Made by a program: the position numbers and the translations under genes. This document shows, piece by piece, positions 22,965 to 30,681 of a stretch of 33,640 nucleotides of DNA; positions within the stretch are counted from its first letter, which is position 1; every line of letters begins with the position of its first letter. The DNA comes from JBCCGG01 sp039029395. GTDB taxonomy: Bacteria; Pseudomonadota; Alphaproteobacteria; Kiloniellales; JAKSDN01. Under the pieces are notes generated by a model. It had not been told where the DNA came from. It worked only from the letters and a program-made list of their open reading frames with translations, and searched no databases. The stretch spans positions 1 to 33,640 of the forward strand of contig JBCCGG010000060.1 of NCBI GenBank assembly GCA_039029395.1. Direction: 5' to 3'.

Positions 22965-23780
22965 TCACGACAGATCGAAGCCCTTGGCGCGGATGAAGGC
23001 GCCGAAGCCGACGCGCTCGGGCTTGGCGTATTGCCGGGCCTTGTCCTCGGACCAACCATAGGCCGGGTCGTGGCCGAAGGCGGCCTCGTCCCGCTGGGTC
23101 TCGTATGGGCGACGCGTGTCATAGGCGGCGATCCTGGCTTCCAGGTCGCGCTCCTGGTAGCGGTCCTTGTGCAGGGTCACCGCGAGCGGTAGGCGCGGGA
23201 CGATCGCGCCCGGCTCGGCCGGCCAGCCGAGCGCCAGGCCGGCGACCGGGAAAACGTGGTCGGGCAGGGCTAGCAGGCGGCTGACCGCCTCGGGCTGATT
23301 GCGGATGGCGCTCACAGGGCAGCAGCCGAGTCCGATCGCCTCGGCCGCCAGCACCAGTGCGGCCAGCGCGATGCCGCCGTCGACCGCGGCGTTGAAAAAG
23401 GCGTCCAGATGGTCGTTGGCGAAGGGCCGGCCGCGCCACTGGTGAACGAGCCGCTGGCGTCGGTTGTTGGCCAGCACGACCAGAAGAGTCGGGGCCTCAG
23501 CGACCCAGGGCTGGTCGGCCACCAGGCCGTCCAGCGCCCGGCGCAGCGCCGTGTCCTCGACCAACAGGATGTCGCGCTGCTGCAGGTCGCTCTTGCTGGG
23601 CGCCGAGAACGCGAGCGCGGCCAGGGTCTCGATCAGCGCCGGCGCCACCGGTTTGTCGAGAAAGCGCCGGTGGGAGCGTCTGGCCGCCAAACTGTGCCAG
23701 GCGTCGGGGACGTTCAGGCCTTCCGGCCGATCGATCGTTTGGCCGTAGCGTGCGCGCAAGTCTTCGAACAGGTCGCTCAT
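22965..23780 (-). CDS. Nitroreductase family FMN oxidoreductase
   Basis: A 271-aa flavoprotein. The N-terminal RRSHRRFLDKPV is the FMN-phosphate-binding motif. AFSAPSKSDLQQRDILLVED, DGGIALAALVLAAEAIGLGCCPVSAIRN and PVAGLALGWPAEPG are typical of the NfsA/flavin reductase group. The C-terminal extension of about 60 residues, as in NfsA-like enzymes, is present. These enzymes reduce nitro groups, quinones or other acceptors with NAD(P)H. The natural substrate is unknown. The start is 3 bases after the stop of the DUF1989 gene, so the two are almost certainly cotranscribed. Confidence 0.9.
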   Translation of the reverse strand: MSDLFEDLRARYGQTIDRPEGLNVPDAWHSLAARRSHRRFLDKPVAPALIETLAALAFSAPSKSDLQQRDILLVEDTALRRALDGLVADQPWVAEAPTLLVVLANNRRQRLVHQWRGRPFANDHLDAFFNAAVDGGIALAALVLAAEAIGLGCCPVSAIRNQPEAVSRLLALPDHVFPVAGLALGWPAEPGAIVPRLPLAVTLHKDRYQERDLEARIAAYDTRRPYETQRDEAAFGHDPAYGWSEDKARQYAKPERVGFGAFIRAKGFDLS

Positions 23781-23783
23781 GGC

Positions 23784-24395
23784 TCAGCCCAGCACTTGGA
23801 AGTGGGCGTCCTTGGGCGGTTGGCCACCTTCGCCCAGGATCGGCAGGATGTCCTGGGGGCAGGCGGAGAACACCGCAAGGCAGTCGAGCTCGGCCCGGAA
23901 GGTGATGTACTGGCCCGGCTGGCAATCGGTCGGCAAGAAGTCCAGTCCGTTACGGTCCTCGCCGACCGGGATGTTCATGAAGACGTTGAAGGAGGCGGAG
24001 ATTGGTGCCGGCGGCGTCACGCCCAGCTCGGCCAGGCCCTCCATCATGTTGTCCTGGCAGTTGCGGTGATAGCCCTCGACCCCGAGCAGGCCGTAGCGGT
24101 GGCGGTCGCAGGCGGCCATCAGGGTGTCGTGAATGCCGGGCGTGGTGTCTTCGGTCACGGTCAGCATGACCCGCCGCTGATTGGTCACCAGCACATCGCC
24201 GACCAGCGGGTTGATGCGCCGGTTCCAGATCCGGGTCGAAGCCATGCAAACATGCTCGCGCAGCTCATAGGGATTGAGCGCCCACATGTCGACCACCTGG
24301 CTGCCCGGCGTGTTGATCAACTTGACGCTCTGCCCGGCGGACAAGCGCACCGCCTTGCCGTGGCCGGCGGGAATCGTGACGAGGAGATCGGACAT
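23784..24395 (-). CDS. DUF1989 (urea carboxylase-associated) family protein
   Basis: A 203-aa cytoplasmic protein. The segment IPAGHGKAVRLSAGQSVKLI and the residues GSQVVDMWAL near the N-terminus, TNQRRVMLTVTEDTTPGIHD, HRNCQDNMMEGLAELG with its Cys, and the end INVFMNIPV-like FNVFMNIPVGEDRNGLDFL match DUF1989. Relatives occur next to urea carboxylase, and one branch acts in urea or guanidine metabolism. The function of this branch is unproven. ATG 24395 is chosen because AGGAG lies 10 bases upstream. It is first in a minus-strand run with nitroreductase, SNase-like, RidA and PuuA-like genes, and divergent from the MFS array. Confidence 0.85.
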   Translation of the reverse strand: MSDLLVTIPAGHGKAVRLSAGQSVKLINTPGSQVVDMWALNPYELREHVCMASTRIWNRRINPLVGDVLVTNQRRVMLTVTEDTTPGIHDTLMAACDRHRYGLLGVEGYHRNCQDNMMEGLAELGVTPPAPISASFNVFMNIPVGEDRNGLDFLPTDCQPGQYITFRAELDCLAVFSACPQDILPILGEGGQPPKDAHFQVLG

Positions 24396-24453
24396 GGTTG
24401 GCATGCTCCTGCTGTGGTCTTGGCGAAAGCTAGGGTAAGGCGCCGGCGCGCCC

Positions 24454-24482
24454 TGGCAAGGCCAAGGCGCGCTTGCTATCGT
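24454..24482 (+). promoter_or_regulatory. Probable promoter of the first YcaD-like MFS gene, apparently leaderless
   Basis: TGGCAA (24454-24459) and TATCGT (24477-24482) are 17 bases apart, and the ATG at 24490 follows only 7 bases later with no Shine-Dalgarno sequence. Transcription would start at or next to the ATG. The same arrangement recurs before the second MFS gene. Confidence 0.5.
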
Positions 24483-24489
24483 CGATGCC

Positions 24490-25752
24490 ATGGGGTCCGT
24501 CCTAAGATCGACCTGGCCGCTCTTCGTCGGCATCACCTTCGCCCTGCTGAGCCACGGGCTTCAGGTGCCGCTGGTGCCCTTGCGCGCCTTCGACGAGGGC
24601 TTCGACACCTCCTTCACCGGCGTCATCATGGCGGGTTTCTACGCCGGCATCTTGCTTGGCGCCTCCCTGACACCGCGCCTGATCCAACACGTTGGGCATA
24701 CCAAAGTTTTTGCCGCGCTCGCCTCGATCGGATCAGGGGCGCCGCTGCTCTATCTCTTGGTGATCGACCCTGTGGCGTGGCTGGTGATCCGCACCGTCAC
24801 CGGCTTGTGCTTTGGCGGGATCTACGTGATCTCCGAGACTTGGCTCAACGACAGGTGCACGAACGAGACACGCGGCCGGGTCCTGAACCTCTACGTCATG
24901 ATCATGATGGTGAGCGCCGGCGGCGGCGCTCTTCTGCTCAATCTGGCCGATCCCCAAGGCTATCAGCTCTTCGTCATAGGCTCCGTGCTGATCTCCATCG
25001 GCATCGTGCCGCTCTTGCTCAGCGCGAAGCCGGTGCCGAGCTACCAGGCGCCAAAGCGCCTGGGACTCGTCGCGCTTTATCGCAAGGCGCCTTTGGGCAT
25101 GGGGGCGTTTGCGATTTGGGGCCTGGCCGATAGCGCCCTGTTCGGCACCGCCGCGATCTATGCCGACAAGATCGGCCTGACGACGGCCGAGATTTCGATT
25201 TTGATGGTCGTGATCTACTTCGGCGCCTTGATCTTCATGTGGCCGATTGGCTACCTGTCAGACCGGCTGAACCGACCGCGGTTTTTGGTCGCGGTCTCCC
25301 TCTTGAGCGCCCTGGTCGCCGTGCTGGCGGCGGTGACGCCTGCGGATCTGGAGTTGGTGCTCTACCCCCTGACCGCCTGCTTTGCCGGTCTCACCGTGGC
25401 GCACTACGGTCTCTGCCTGGCGGTGGCGAACGACCAACTCGAGCCGAACGAGATGGTCGCCGCCGGCGCGACGCTCTTCGTGGCCTACGGCATCGGCACT
25501 TTGTTCGGGCCTATCCTGGTGACGGAGCTGATGGAGGCCTGGCGGGCCGCGGCCTTCTTCTGGTTCATGGGTGCTATCCATTTGGTGATCGCACTCTACG
25601 CCGTCGCGGTGATCGGCAGCCGCGCGATCCTCCCGCCGCGTCGCCAGCCGGCGGCGGTCGTGTCCCCCCTGACCGGACAACTCGCCACCGAAATGGCGCT
25701 CGAGACGGCGCGTCGGGATCGCAAGCTGCGTGGCGCGACGCAGACGGAGTGA
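24490..25752 (+). CDS. YcaD-like MFS transporter, tandem copy 1
   Basis: A 420-aa inner-membrane protein with about 12 helices. The start GSVLRSTWPLFVGITFALLS is followed by PRLIQHVGHTKVFAALASIG (loop 2-3 motif), ISETWLNDRCTNETRGRVLN (the YcaD-type E-x-W-L-N-D motif) and IYADKIGLTTAEISILMVVI. The later LSDRLNRPRFLVAV is the second loop motif and AHYGLCLAVANDQLEPNEM is shared by all four copies. The C-terminal tail RRQPAAVVSPLTGQLATEMA is also shared. Drug or metabolite export is likely, but the substrate is unknown. It is the first of four paralogous genes and is divergent from the DUF1989 gene. Confidence 0.9.
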   Translation: MGSVLRSTWPLFVGITFALLSHGLQVPLVPLRAFDEGFDTSFTGVIMAGFYAGILLGASLTPRLIQHVGHTKVFAALASIGSGAPLLYLLVIDPVAWLVIRTVTGLCFGGIYVISETWLNDRCTNETRGRVLNLYVMIMMVSAGGGALLLNLADPQGYQLFVIGSVLISIGIVPLLLSAKPVPSYQAPKRLGLVALYRKAPLGMGAFAIWGLADSALFGTAAIYADKIGLTTAEISILMVVIYFGALIFMWPIGYLSDRLNRPRFLVAVSLLSALVAVLAAVTPADLELVLYPLTACFAGLTVAHYGLCLAVANDQLEPNEMVAAGATLFVAYGIGTLFGPILVTELMEAWRAAAFFWFMGAIHLVIALYAVAVIGSRAILPPRRQPAAVVSPLTGQLATEMALETARRDRKLRGATQTE

Positions 25753-25779
25753 CCGGCAAGGTTAGACGCACGCGCACCC

Positions 25780-25808
25780 TGGCAAGGCCCAGGCGCACTT
25801 GCTATCGT
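25780..25808 (+). promoter_or_regulatory. Duplicated promoter of the second YcaD-like MFS gene
   Basis: TGGCAA (25780-25785) and TATCGT (25803-25808) are 17 bases apart, with the ATG at 25816. The stretch 25777-25816 matches 24451-24490 at a constant offset of 1326, with only a few differences, and the match runs into the coding sequence. The promoter was therefore copied together with the gene. Confidence 0.5.
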
Positions 25809-25815
25809 CGATGTC

Positions 25816-27063
25816 ATGGGGTCCGTCCTGAGATCGACCTGGCCGCTTTTCGTCGGCATCGTCTGCACGGTCATGAGCTACGGGCTCCAAGTGCCGCTGA
25901 TCCCTTTGCGGGCCTTCGATCTGGGCTTCGACACCTCGGTCACCGGCCTGATCGCGGCCGGCTACTTTCTGGGCGGCCTGCTGAGCGCCTTCATCGCGCC
26001 GCGCCTGATCCAACATGTCGGCCACATCAAAGTCTTCGCCGCCTTGGCCTCGGTCGCCTCGGGCACGCCGGTGCTCTATGTGATCTTCGATCAGCCGCTG
26101 CTGTGGTTCGTCTTGCACACGGCGACCGGGCTTTGTCTCGGCGGGCTCTACATTGTCGCCGAGACCTGGCTCAACGACCGCTGCGCCAACGAAATCCGGG
26201 GCCGGGTCTTGAGCCTCTATTTCATGATCGTGGTGGCCGGCACGGGGGTGGGCGCGCTCTTGCTGAGCCTGGCCGAGCCGAGCGAAGCGACGCTCTTCAT
26301 CCTGGCCTCCCTGCTGATCTCCTTCGGCCTGGTGCCGATCCTGCTGAGCGCCCGGCCGGCGCCGAGCTATGAGGCGCCGCGACGGCTCGGTCTCCTGGCG
26401 CTCGCCCGCAAGGCGCCGCTCGGCGCCGGGGCGATCGCCATCTGGGGCCTGGCCGACGGCGCGCTCATGGGCGCGGGCCCGATCTACGCCGACAAAGTGG
26501 GCCTAACGACCGATGAGGTCGCCACCTTCATGGCGGTGATCTCGCTTGGCTGCCTGCTCTTCATGTGGCCGATTGGGATGCTGTCCGACCGCTTCGATCG
26601 GGCGCGCTTTCTGGTCGCGCTGTCCCTCTTGGCCGCTTTGGCGGCCGGCCTCTGCGCGATCACGCCAAGCGATAGCGAGCCGCTGCTCTATGGCCTGACC
26701 GCGCTCTTCGCCGGTCTTACCCTGGCCCACTACGGCCTTTGCCTGGCGGTCGCCAACGATCGGCTGGAGCCGTCGGAAATGGTCAGTGCCGGCGCGACCT
26801 TGACCATTTGCTACAGCGTCGGCTCGATTCTCGGACCGGTCCTCTCGACCGAGCTGATGGAGCTTTGGCGGCCCACGGCCTTCTTCGTCTTCCTCGCCGG
26901 GGTGCATGTCGCGGTCGTGCTCTACGGGCTTGCGCTCATGGCGCTTGGTGCTGGCGGCGGCGAGCGGCGCCAGCCGACGGCCGTGGTCACCAGCCTGGCC
27001 GGCCCCCTGGCAACCGAAAGCGCCCTGGAGAGCGTGCGCGGGGAGGCGAGCGAAGTACCGTGA
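25816..27063 (+). CDS. YcaD-like MFS transporter, tandem copy 2
   Basis: A 415-aa paralogue of the preceding gene, with the same first nine residues (MGSVLRSTW). Shared signatures are PRLIQHVGHIKVFAALASVA, VAETWLNDRCANEIRGRVLS, AIWGLADGALMGAGPIYADK and LAHYGLCLAVANDRLEPSEM. The lipid-facing segments differ more than the loops. The C-terminal tail carries the RRQPTAVVTSLAGPLATESA motif. It has its own copy of the leaderless promoter. Its stop overlaps the start of copy 3 (GTGA), so copies 2 and 3 are translationally coupled. Confidence 0.9.
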   Translation: MGSVLRSTWPLFVGIVCTVMSYGLQVPLIPLRAFDLGFDTSVTGLIAAGYFLGGLLSAFIAPRLIQHVGHIKVFAALASVASGTPVLYVIFDQPLLWFVLHTATGLCLGGLYIVAETWLNDRCANEIRGRVLSLYFMIVVAGTGVGALLLSLAEPSEATLFILASLLISFGLVPILLSARPAPSYEAPRRLGLLALARKAPLGAGAIAIWGLADGALMGAGPIYADKVGLTTDEVATFMAVISLGCLLFMWPIGMLSDRFDRARFLVALSLLAALAAGLCAITPSDSEPLLYGLTALFAGLTLAHYGLCLAVANDRLEPSEMVSAGATLTICYSVGSILGPVLSTELMELWRPTAFFVFLAGVHVAVVLYGLALMALGAGGGERRQPTAVVTSLAGPLATESALESVRGEASEVP

Positions 27064-28325
27064 TCGAGGTCTTGAGATCGACCTGGCCGCTTTTCGTCGG
27101 CATCGCCTTTTCGACGCTCAGCTACGGGCTTCAAGTGCCCCTGGTGCCGGTGCGGGCCTTCGACGAGGGCTTCGACACCTCGATCACCGGCCTGATCATG
27201 GCCGGCTACTTTTTTGGCGTCCTACTGGGCGCGATCGTCACGCCACGCCTGATCCAGCACGTGGGCCACACCAAGGTCTTCGCCGCGCTCGCCTCGATCG
27301 CCTCGGGCACGCCGCTGCTCTACACGGTCCATACCGACCCCACTTTCTGGATCCTGCTGCGCGTGGTTACCGGCCTCTGCATGGGGGCGCTTTTCATCGT
27401 CGCCGAGACATGGCTCAACGACCGCTGCACCAACCAAACCCGGGGCAAGGTCCTCAATCTCTATTTCATGATCATGCTGTGCTCCGCCGGCCTGGGCGCG
27501 CTCATGCTCAACCTGGCCGACCCACGGGGCGTGGAGCTTTTCATCCTCTCCTCGGTGCTGGTCTCCTTCGGCATCGTGCCGATCCTGCTGACCGCCAAAC
27601 CGGCGCCGAGCTACCGGGCCCCCAAGCGGCTCGGTGTCGTCGCGCTCGCCCGCAAAGCGCCGCTCGGTCTCGGCGCTTTCGCGATCTGGGGCATGGCCGA
27701 CGGCACGCTCATGGCCTCGGGCCCGATCTATGCCGACAAGGCGGGGCTCAGCAATGCCGAGATCGCCACCTTCATGGCGGTGATCTATCTGGGCTGCCTG
27801 ATCTTCATGTGGCCGATCGGCCAGCTTTCCGACCGCCTCAACCGGCCGCGCTTCCTCTTAGCGGTCTCCCTGGCCGCCGCCGCGGTCGCGGTGGTTTGCG
27901 CGCTCACCCCACCCCAGTTCGTGCCGCTGCTCTATGGCCTGACCGCGCTCTTGGCCGGCCTCAGCCTGGCCCATTACGGGCTCTGCCTGGCGGTCGCCAA
28001 CGACCAGCTCGAGCCCAAGGAGATGGTCGGCGCGGGTGCCACCCTGTTCCTCTGCTACGGCGTCGGCACGGTGATCGGCCCGATCCTCGCCACCGAGCTG
28101 ATGGAAGCCTGGCGGGCGGCGGGCTTCTTCGCGTTCCTGGCCGGGGTCCATCTCCTGGTCGTGCTCTATGGGCTCGCGCTTATGCTGCTGGGCGCGGTCG
28201 GCGGCGCCCGGCGCCAGCCGGCGGTGGCCGTGCCGAGCTTGGCCGGACAGCTGGCGACCGAGAGCGCCTTGGAAAGCGCGCGCGAGGCCGATCGAGGCCA
28301 GGACGACAAACCCGCCGGGGCCTAA
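27060..28325 (+). CDS. YcaD-like MFS transporter, tandem copy 3
   Basis: A 421-aa paralogue starting at GTG 27060, whose protein begins (V/M)IEVLRSTWPLFVGIAF. The GTG overlaps the TGA of copy 2, and GGGGAGG lies about 17 bases upstream. A much longer upstream reading through copy 2 in another frame is spurious. Shared signatures are PRLIQHVGHTKVFAALASIA, VAETWLNDRCTNQTRGKVLN, AIWGMADGTLMASGPIYADK and LAHYGLCLAVANDQLEPKEM, with the tail RRQPAVAVPSLAGQLATESA. No promoter of its own is evident. Confidence 0.9.
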   Translation: MIEVLRSTWPLFVGIAFSTLSYGLQVPLVPVRAFDEGFDTSITGLIMAGYFFGVLLGAIVTPRLIQHVGHTKVFAALASIASGTPLLYTVHTDPTFWILLRVVTGLCMGALFIVAETWLNDRCTNQTRGKVLNLYFMIMLCSAGLGALMLNLADPRGVELFILSSVLVSFGIVPILLTAKPAPSYRAPKRLGVVALARKAPLGLGAFAIWGMADGTLMASGPIYADKAGLSNAEIATFMAVIYLGCLIFMWPIGQLSDRLNRPRFLLAVSLAAAAVAVVCALTPPQFVPLLYGLTALLAGLSLAHYGLCLAVANDQLEPKEMVGAGATLFLCYGVGTVIGPILATELMEAWRAAGFFAFLAGVHLLVVLYGLALMLLGAVGGARRQPAVAVPSLAGQLATESALESAREADRGQDDKPAGA

Positions 28326-28387
28326 TCCGATGTGCTAAGGTCGCGGGCGAATGCTTGCGGTCCTCGGCCGTACAGGATTGGCGCCTC

Positions 28388-29647
28388 ATGATATCTGTCT
28401 TGAAGTCGACCTGGGCCTTATTTGTCGGGATCGCCTGCGCCTTGATGAGTTACGGGTTGCAGGTCCCGCTCGTGCCGGTACGCGCTTTCGACGAGGGGTT
28501 CGACACCTCGGTGACCGGCCTCATCATGGCGGGCCACTATGTTGGATTTCTCTTAGGCGCGCTCATTGCGCCTCGCTTGATCAACCACGTCGGCCACACA
28601 AAGGTCTTTGCCGCCCTTGCATCGATCGCATCGGGCGCACCGCTGATCTATGGGATTTTTCCCGAGCCGATCGTCTGGTTTCTGCTCCGGGCCGTGACCG
28701 GTGTGGCGATCAGCGCGATCTATATCGTCGCCGAGACCTGGCTCAACGACCGCTGCACCAACGAAACCCGAGGCAAGGTCTTGAACCTCTATTACATGAC
28801 CGTGGTTTCGGGCATCGGTCTCGGCTCGCTTCTGTTGAATCTGGCTGATCCTAATGGACCCCAGTTGTTCATTCTTGCCTCGGTGCTGATCTCCTTTGGG
28901 GTCGTACCGCTCTTGCTTACCGCCAAGCCGGCACCGAGCTACGAGGCCCCAAAGCGAATGGGCTTTGCCGCGCTCATCCGTCGGGCGCCGATCGGTATCG
29001 GCGCGATCGCGATTTGGGGCATGGTCGACGGCGCGTTGTTCGGCGCCGGGCCGATTTATGCCGACAAGTCCGGCCTGACCACCTCGGAGATCGCCGTTTT
29101 CATGGCCGTGATCTGTTTGGGCAGCCTGATCTTCATGTGGCCGCTCGGCTACCTCTCGGACCGTCTCAACCGGCCCCGCTTTCTGGTGGCAATATCCCTC
29201 GCGGCCGCCCTGGTCGCCGTCCTGGTGGCACTCACGCCGCCGGATCTTGAGCCGCTCCTCTACGGGCTCACCGCGCTCTTCGCCGGCCTCACCCTGGCCC
29301 ACTACGGCCTTTGCCTGGCGGTGGCGAATGACCAGTTGGAGCCGCGGGAGATGGTCGGTGCCGGCGCAACCTTGTTCATCTGTTACGGCGTCGGGACGAT
29401 TCTCGGGCCGATTATCGCGACCGAGATCATGGAAGAATGGCAGCCCGCGTCCTTCTTCCTCTTTCTCGCCGCGGCCCACCTGATGATCGTCGTCTACGCG
29501 CTCGCCTTGATGGCGGGCGGCGCCATCGGTACCGGGCGCCGTCAGCCGGCGACCGCAGTGACCAGCCTGGCCGGCCCGCTCGCAACCGAGATCGCCTTGG
29601 AGACCGCGCGGCGGACCCAAGACCCGGATGACGGTCCATCGAGCTGA
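28388..29647 (+). CDS. YcaD-like MFS transporter, tandem copy 4
   Basis: A 419-aa paralogue starting at ATG 28388, beginning MISVLKSTWALFVGIACALM. Shared signatures are PRLINHVGHTKVFAALASIA, VAETWLNDRCTNETRGKVLN, AIWGMVDGALFGAGPIYADK and LAHYGLCLAVANDQLEPREM, with the tail RRQPATAVTSLAGPLATEIA. The 62-base gap after copy 3 has no strong ribosome binding site, and the start is supported mainly by alignment with the other copies. It uses more AT-rich codons in places than copies 2 and 3. It converges with the YafY-type gene 7 bases on. Confidence 0.9.
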   Translation: MISVLKSTWALFVGIACALMSYGLQVPLVPVRAFDEGFDTSVTGLIMAGHYVGFLLGALIAPRLINHVGHTKVFAALASIASGAPLIYGIFPEPIVWFLLRAVTGVAISAIYIVAETWLNDRCTNETRGKVLNLYYMTVVSGIGLGSLLLNLADPNGPQLFILASVLISFGVVPLLLTAKPAPSYEAPKRMGFAALIRRAPIGIGAIAIWGMVDGALFGAGPIYADKSGLTTSEIAVFMAVICLGSLIFMWPLGYLSDRLNRPRFLVAISLAAALVAVLVALTPPDLEPLLYGLTALFAGLTLAHYGLCLAVANDQLEPREMVGAGATLFICYGVGTILGPIIATEIMEEWQPASFFLFLAAAHLMIVVYALALMAGGAIGTGRRQPATAVTSLAGPLATEIALETARRTQDPDDGPSS

Positions 29648-29654
29648 ACGACAC

Positions 29655-30332
29655 TCACTCGCTGTCGCGTTTCAGAAAATCCTGCAGGGTCTTGCCGGGC
29701 TCCGGGTGGTAGCGCTCGGCCAAGACCTCGAGCTCGGCCATACGGTCCAGGCGGAAGGAGCGGAAGTCGTCCCTCAGCTCGCACCAGGAGACCAACAGCC
29801 AGACCGGGCCGTAGAAGGCGAGGCCAAGGGGCCGCACCGTGCGCTGGCTGCCCTTGTCCTCGCCGTCCCGGTAGGTGAAATGCACCTTGTGGCGCCGGCG
29901 CAGAGCCTCGCGCAGGCGGCTCGGCTCGATGGTGAGCGGCTCGGTCCAGTGGTTTGTGGGCGCGATCAGGGCGGTCTCGGCCATGTGGGCGCGCAGGCGC
30001 TCGGGGATCACGGTCTCGACCTTGGCGATCACGTTGGCGGCCGCCTCGGCCAGCTTGGGGTCGGCCCAGCTCTCGACGATGCGCGCGCCCAGGACCAGGG
30101 CCTCGATCTCCTGCTCGTCGAACATCAGGGGCGGCAGGTCGAAGCCGCCGCGCAGCATGTAGCCGACGCCGGCCTCGCCCTCGATCGGCACGCCGCTCGC
30201 CATGAGGTCCTGGATGTCCCGGTAGATGGTGCGCTCGGAAACCTCCAGCTGCTCGGCCAAATCTCGGGCGCGCACCAGCTTCTTGCGGCGCAGGAACTGA
30301 ATGATCTCGAACAGGCGGTCGGCGCGGCGCAT
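29655..30332 (-). CDS. YafY/WYL-domain transcriptional regulator
   Basis: A 225-aa protein. The N-terminal HTH_11 winged helix reads MRRADRLFEIIQFLRRKK, then ARDLAEQLEVSERTIYRDIQ. The C-terminal WYL domain begins near residue 140 (RHKVHFTYRDGEDKGSQRTV, then PLGLAFYGPVWLLVSWCEL), with Tyr-Gly-Pro-Val-Trp-Leu-Leu in place of the family's W-Y-L core. FRSFRLDRM is the conserved R-x-F-R-x-D-R segment. WYL domains bind small ligands or nucleic acid ends. A longer in-frame start is absent. Two CTGAC-N8-GTCAG palindromes lie upstream, and the regulator probably binds them to control itself and the forward gene. Confidence 0.9.
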   Translation of the reverse strand: MRRADRLFEIIQFLRRKKLVRARDLAEQLEVSERTIYRDIQDLMASGVPIEGEAGVGYMLRGGFDLPPLMFDEQEIEALVLGARIVESWADPKLAEAAANVIAKVETVIPERLRAHMAETALIAPTNHWTEPLTIEPSRLREALRRRHKVHFTYRDGEDKGSQRTVRPLGLAFYGPVWLLVSWCELRDDFRSFRLDRMAELEVLAERYHPEPGKTLQDFLKRDSE

Positions 30333-30382
30333 GGCGGCTCGGTCTTTGGTTCAAGGGATAACAGGGGCCTTCTCCCGTGCTG

Positions 30383-30400
30383 CTGACTCTACGCTGTCAG
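30383..30400. promoter_or_regulatory. Operator palindrome 1 for the YafY-type regulator
   Basis: CTGAC (30383-30387) and GTCAG (30396-30400) are separated by 8 bases. The half-sites and spacing equal those of the palindrome at 30426-30443, with centres 43 bases apart, close to four helical turns. Confidence 0.6.
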
Positions 30401-30424
30401 CTGCGAAGAGCCTAGCCCAGCCCT

Positions 30425-30444
30425 CCTGACAGCATGCTGTCAGG
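30425..30444. promoter_or_regulatory. Operator palindrome 2 for the YafY-type regulator (perfect, 20 bp)
   Basis: The core CTGACAGCATGCTGTCAG (30426-30443) is a perfect palindrome, extended by one C/G pair to 20 bp. It lies between the YafY-type gene and the small forward gene at 30501. Confidence 0.75.
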
Positions 30445-30500
30445 GGAGGGGGCCCATATCTCGTGGCAAGCGTAACCGCGAACGGAAAGGACCAGAATCC

Positions 30501-30656
30501 ATGGGACCCTATTACGACTTCCTCACCACCGTCATCGGCGCCCCCGAGCAGCGGACACGGCGGCCCGCCCCGAGCCGCGGAGCTGCGCCGGGCGCACCCT
30601 TGGGCGGGCCACCGTTGGCAATTCGACAGTCTTCGTTCCAGAAGCCGATCCGGTGA
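30501..30656 (+). CDS. Small 51-aa reading frame, probable truncated remnant of the regulator's target
   Basis: ATG 30501 is preceded by AAAGGA about 9 bases upstream and reads MGPYYDFLTTVIGAPEQ, a plausible protein start. After about residue 17 the translation becomes low-complexity Arg/Pro/Ala, as in a wrong frame. Another frame reads NSTVFVPEADPVT before a stop near 30657, like a plausible C-terminus. An internal deletion or frameshift could explain this. The position, divergent from the YafY-type gene behind two operators, is where a regulated enzyme would be expected. I do not recognise the family, and the product may be non-functional. Confidence 0.35.
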   Translation: MGPYYDFLTTVIGAPEQRTRRPAPSRGAAPGAPLGGPPLAIRQSSFQKPIR

Positions 30657-30681
30657 CCTGATAACTGCGCGGCGCCTGGGC

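Noticed and set aside
23409..25133. Plus-strand reading frame of 574 codons across the nitroreductase, DUF1989 and first MFS genes
   Set aside because: It crosses three well-supported genes, two of them antisense, and has shadow-like composition.
26739..28325. Reading frame joining part of transporter copy 2 in another frame to copy 3
   Set aside because: The first 107 codons are Arg/Gly/Ala-rich shadow of copy 2. Copy 3 starts at GTG 27060, where it aligns with the other copies and overlaps the stop of copy 2.
26906..29647. Apparent 913-aa double-length protein ending in transporter copy 4
   Set aside because: The first half is shadow of copies 2 and 3 in another frame, rich in Arg and Pro. 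Only the part from ATG 28388 aligns with the family.
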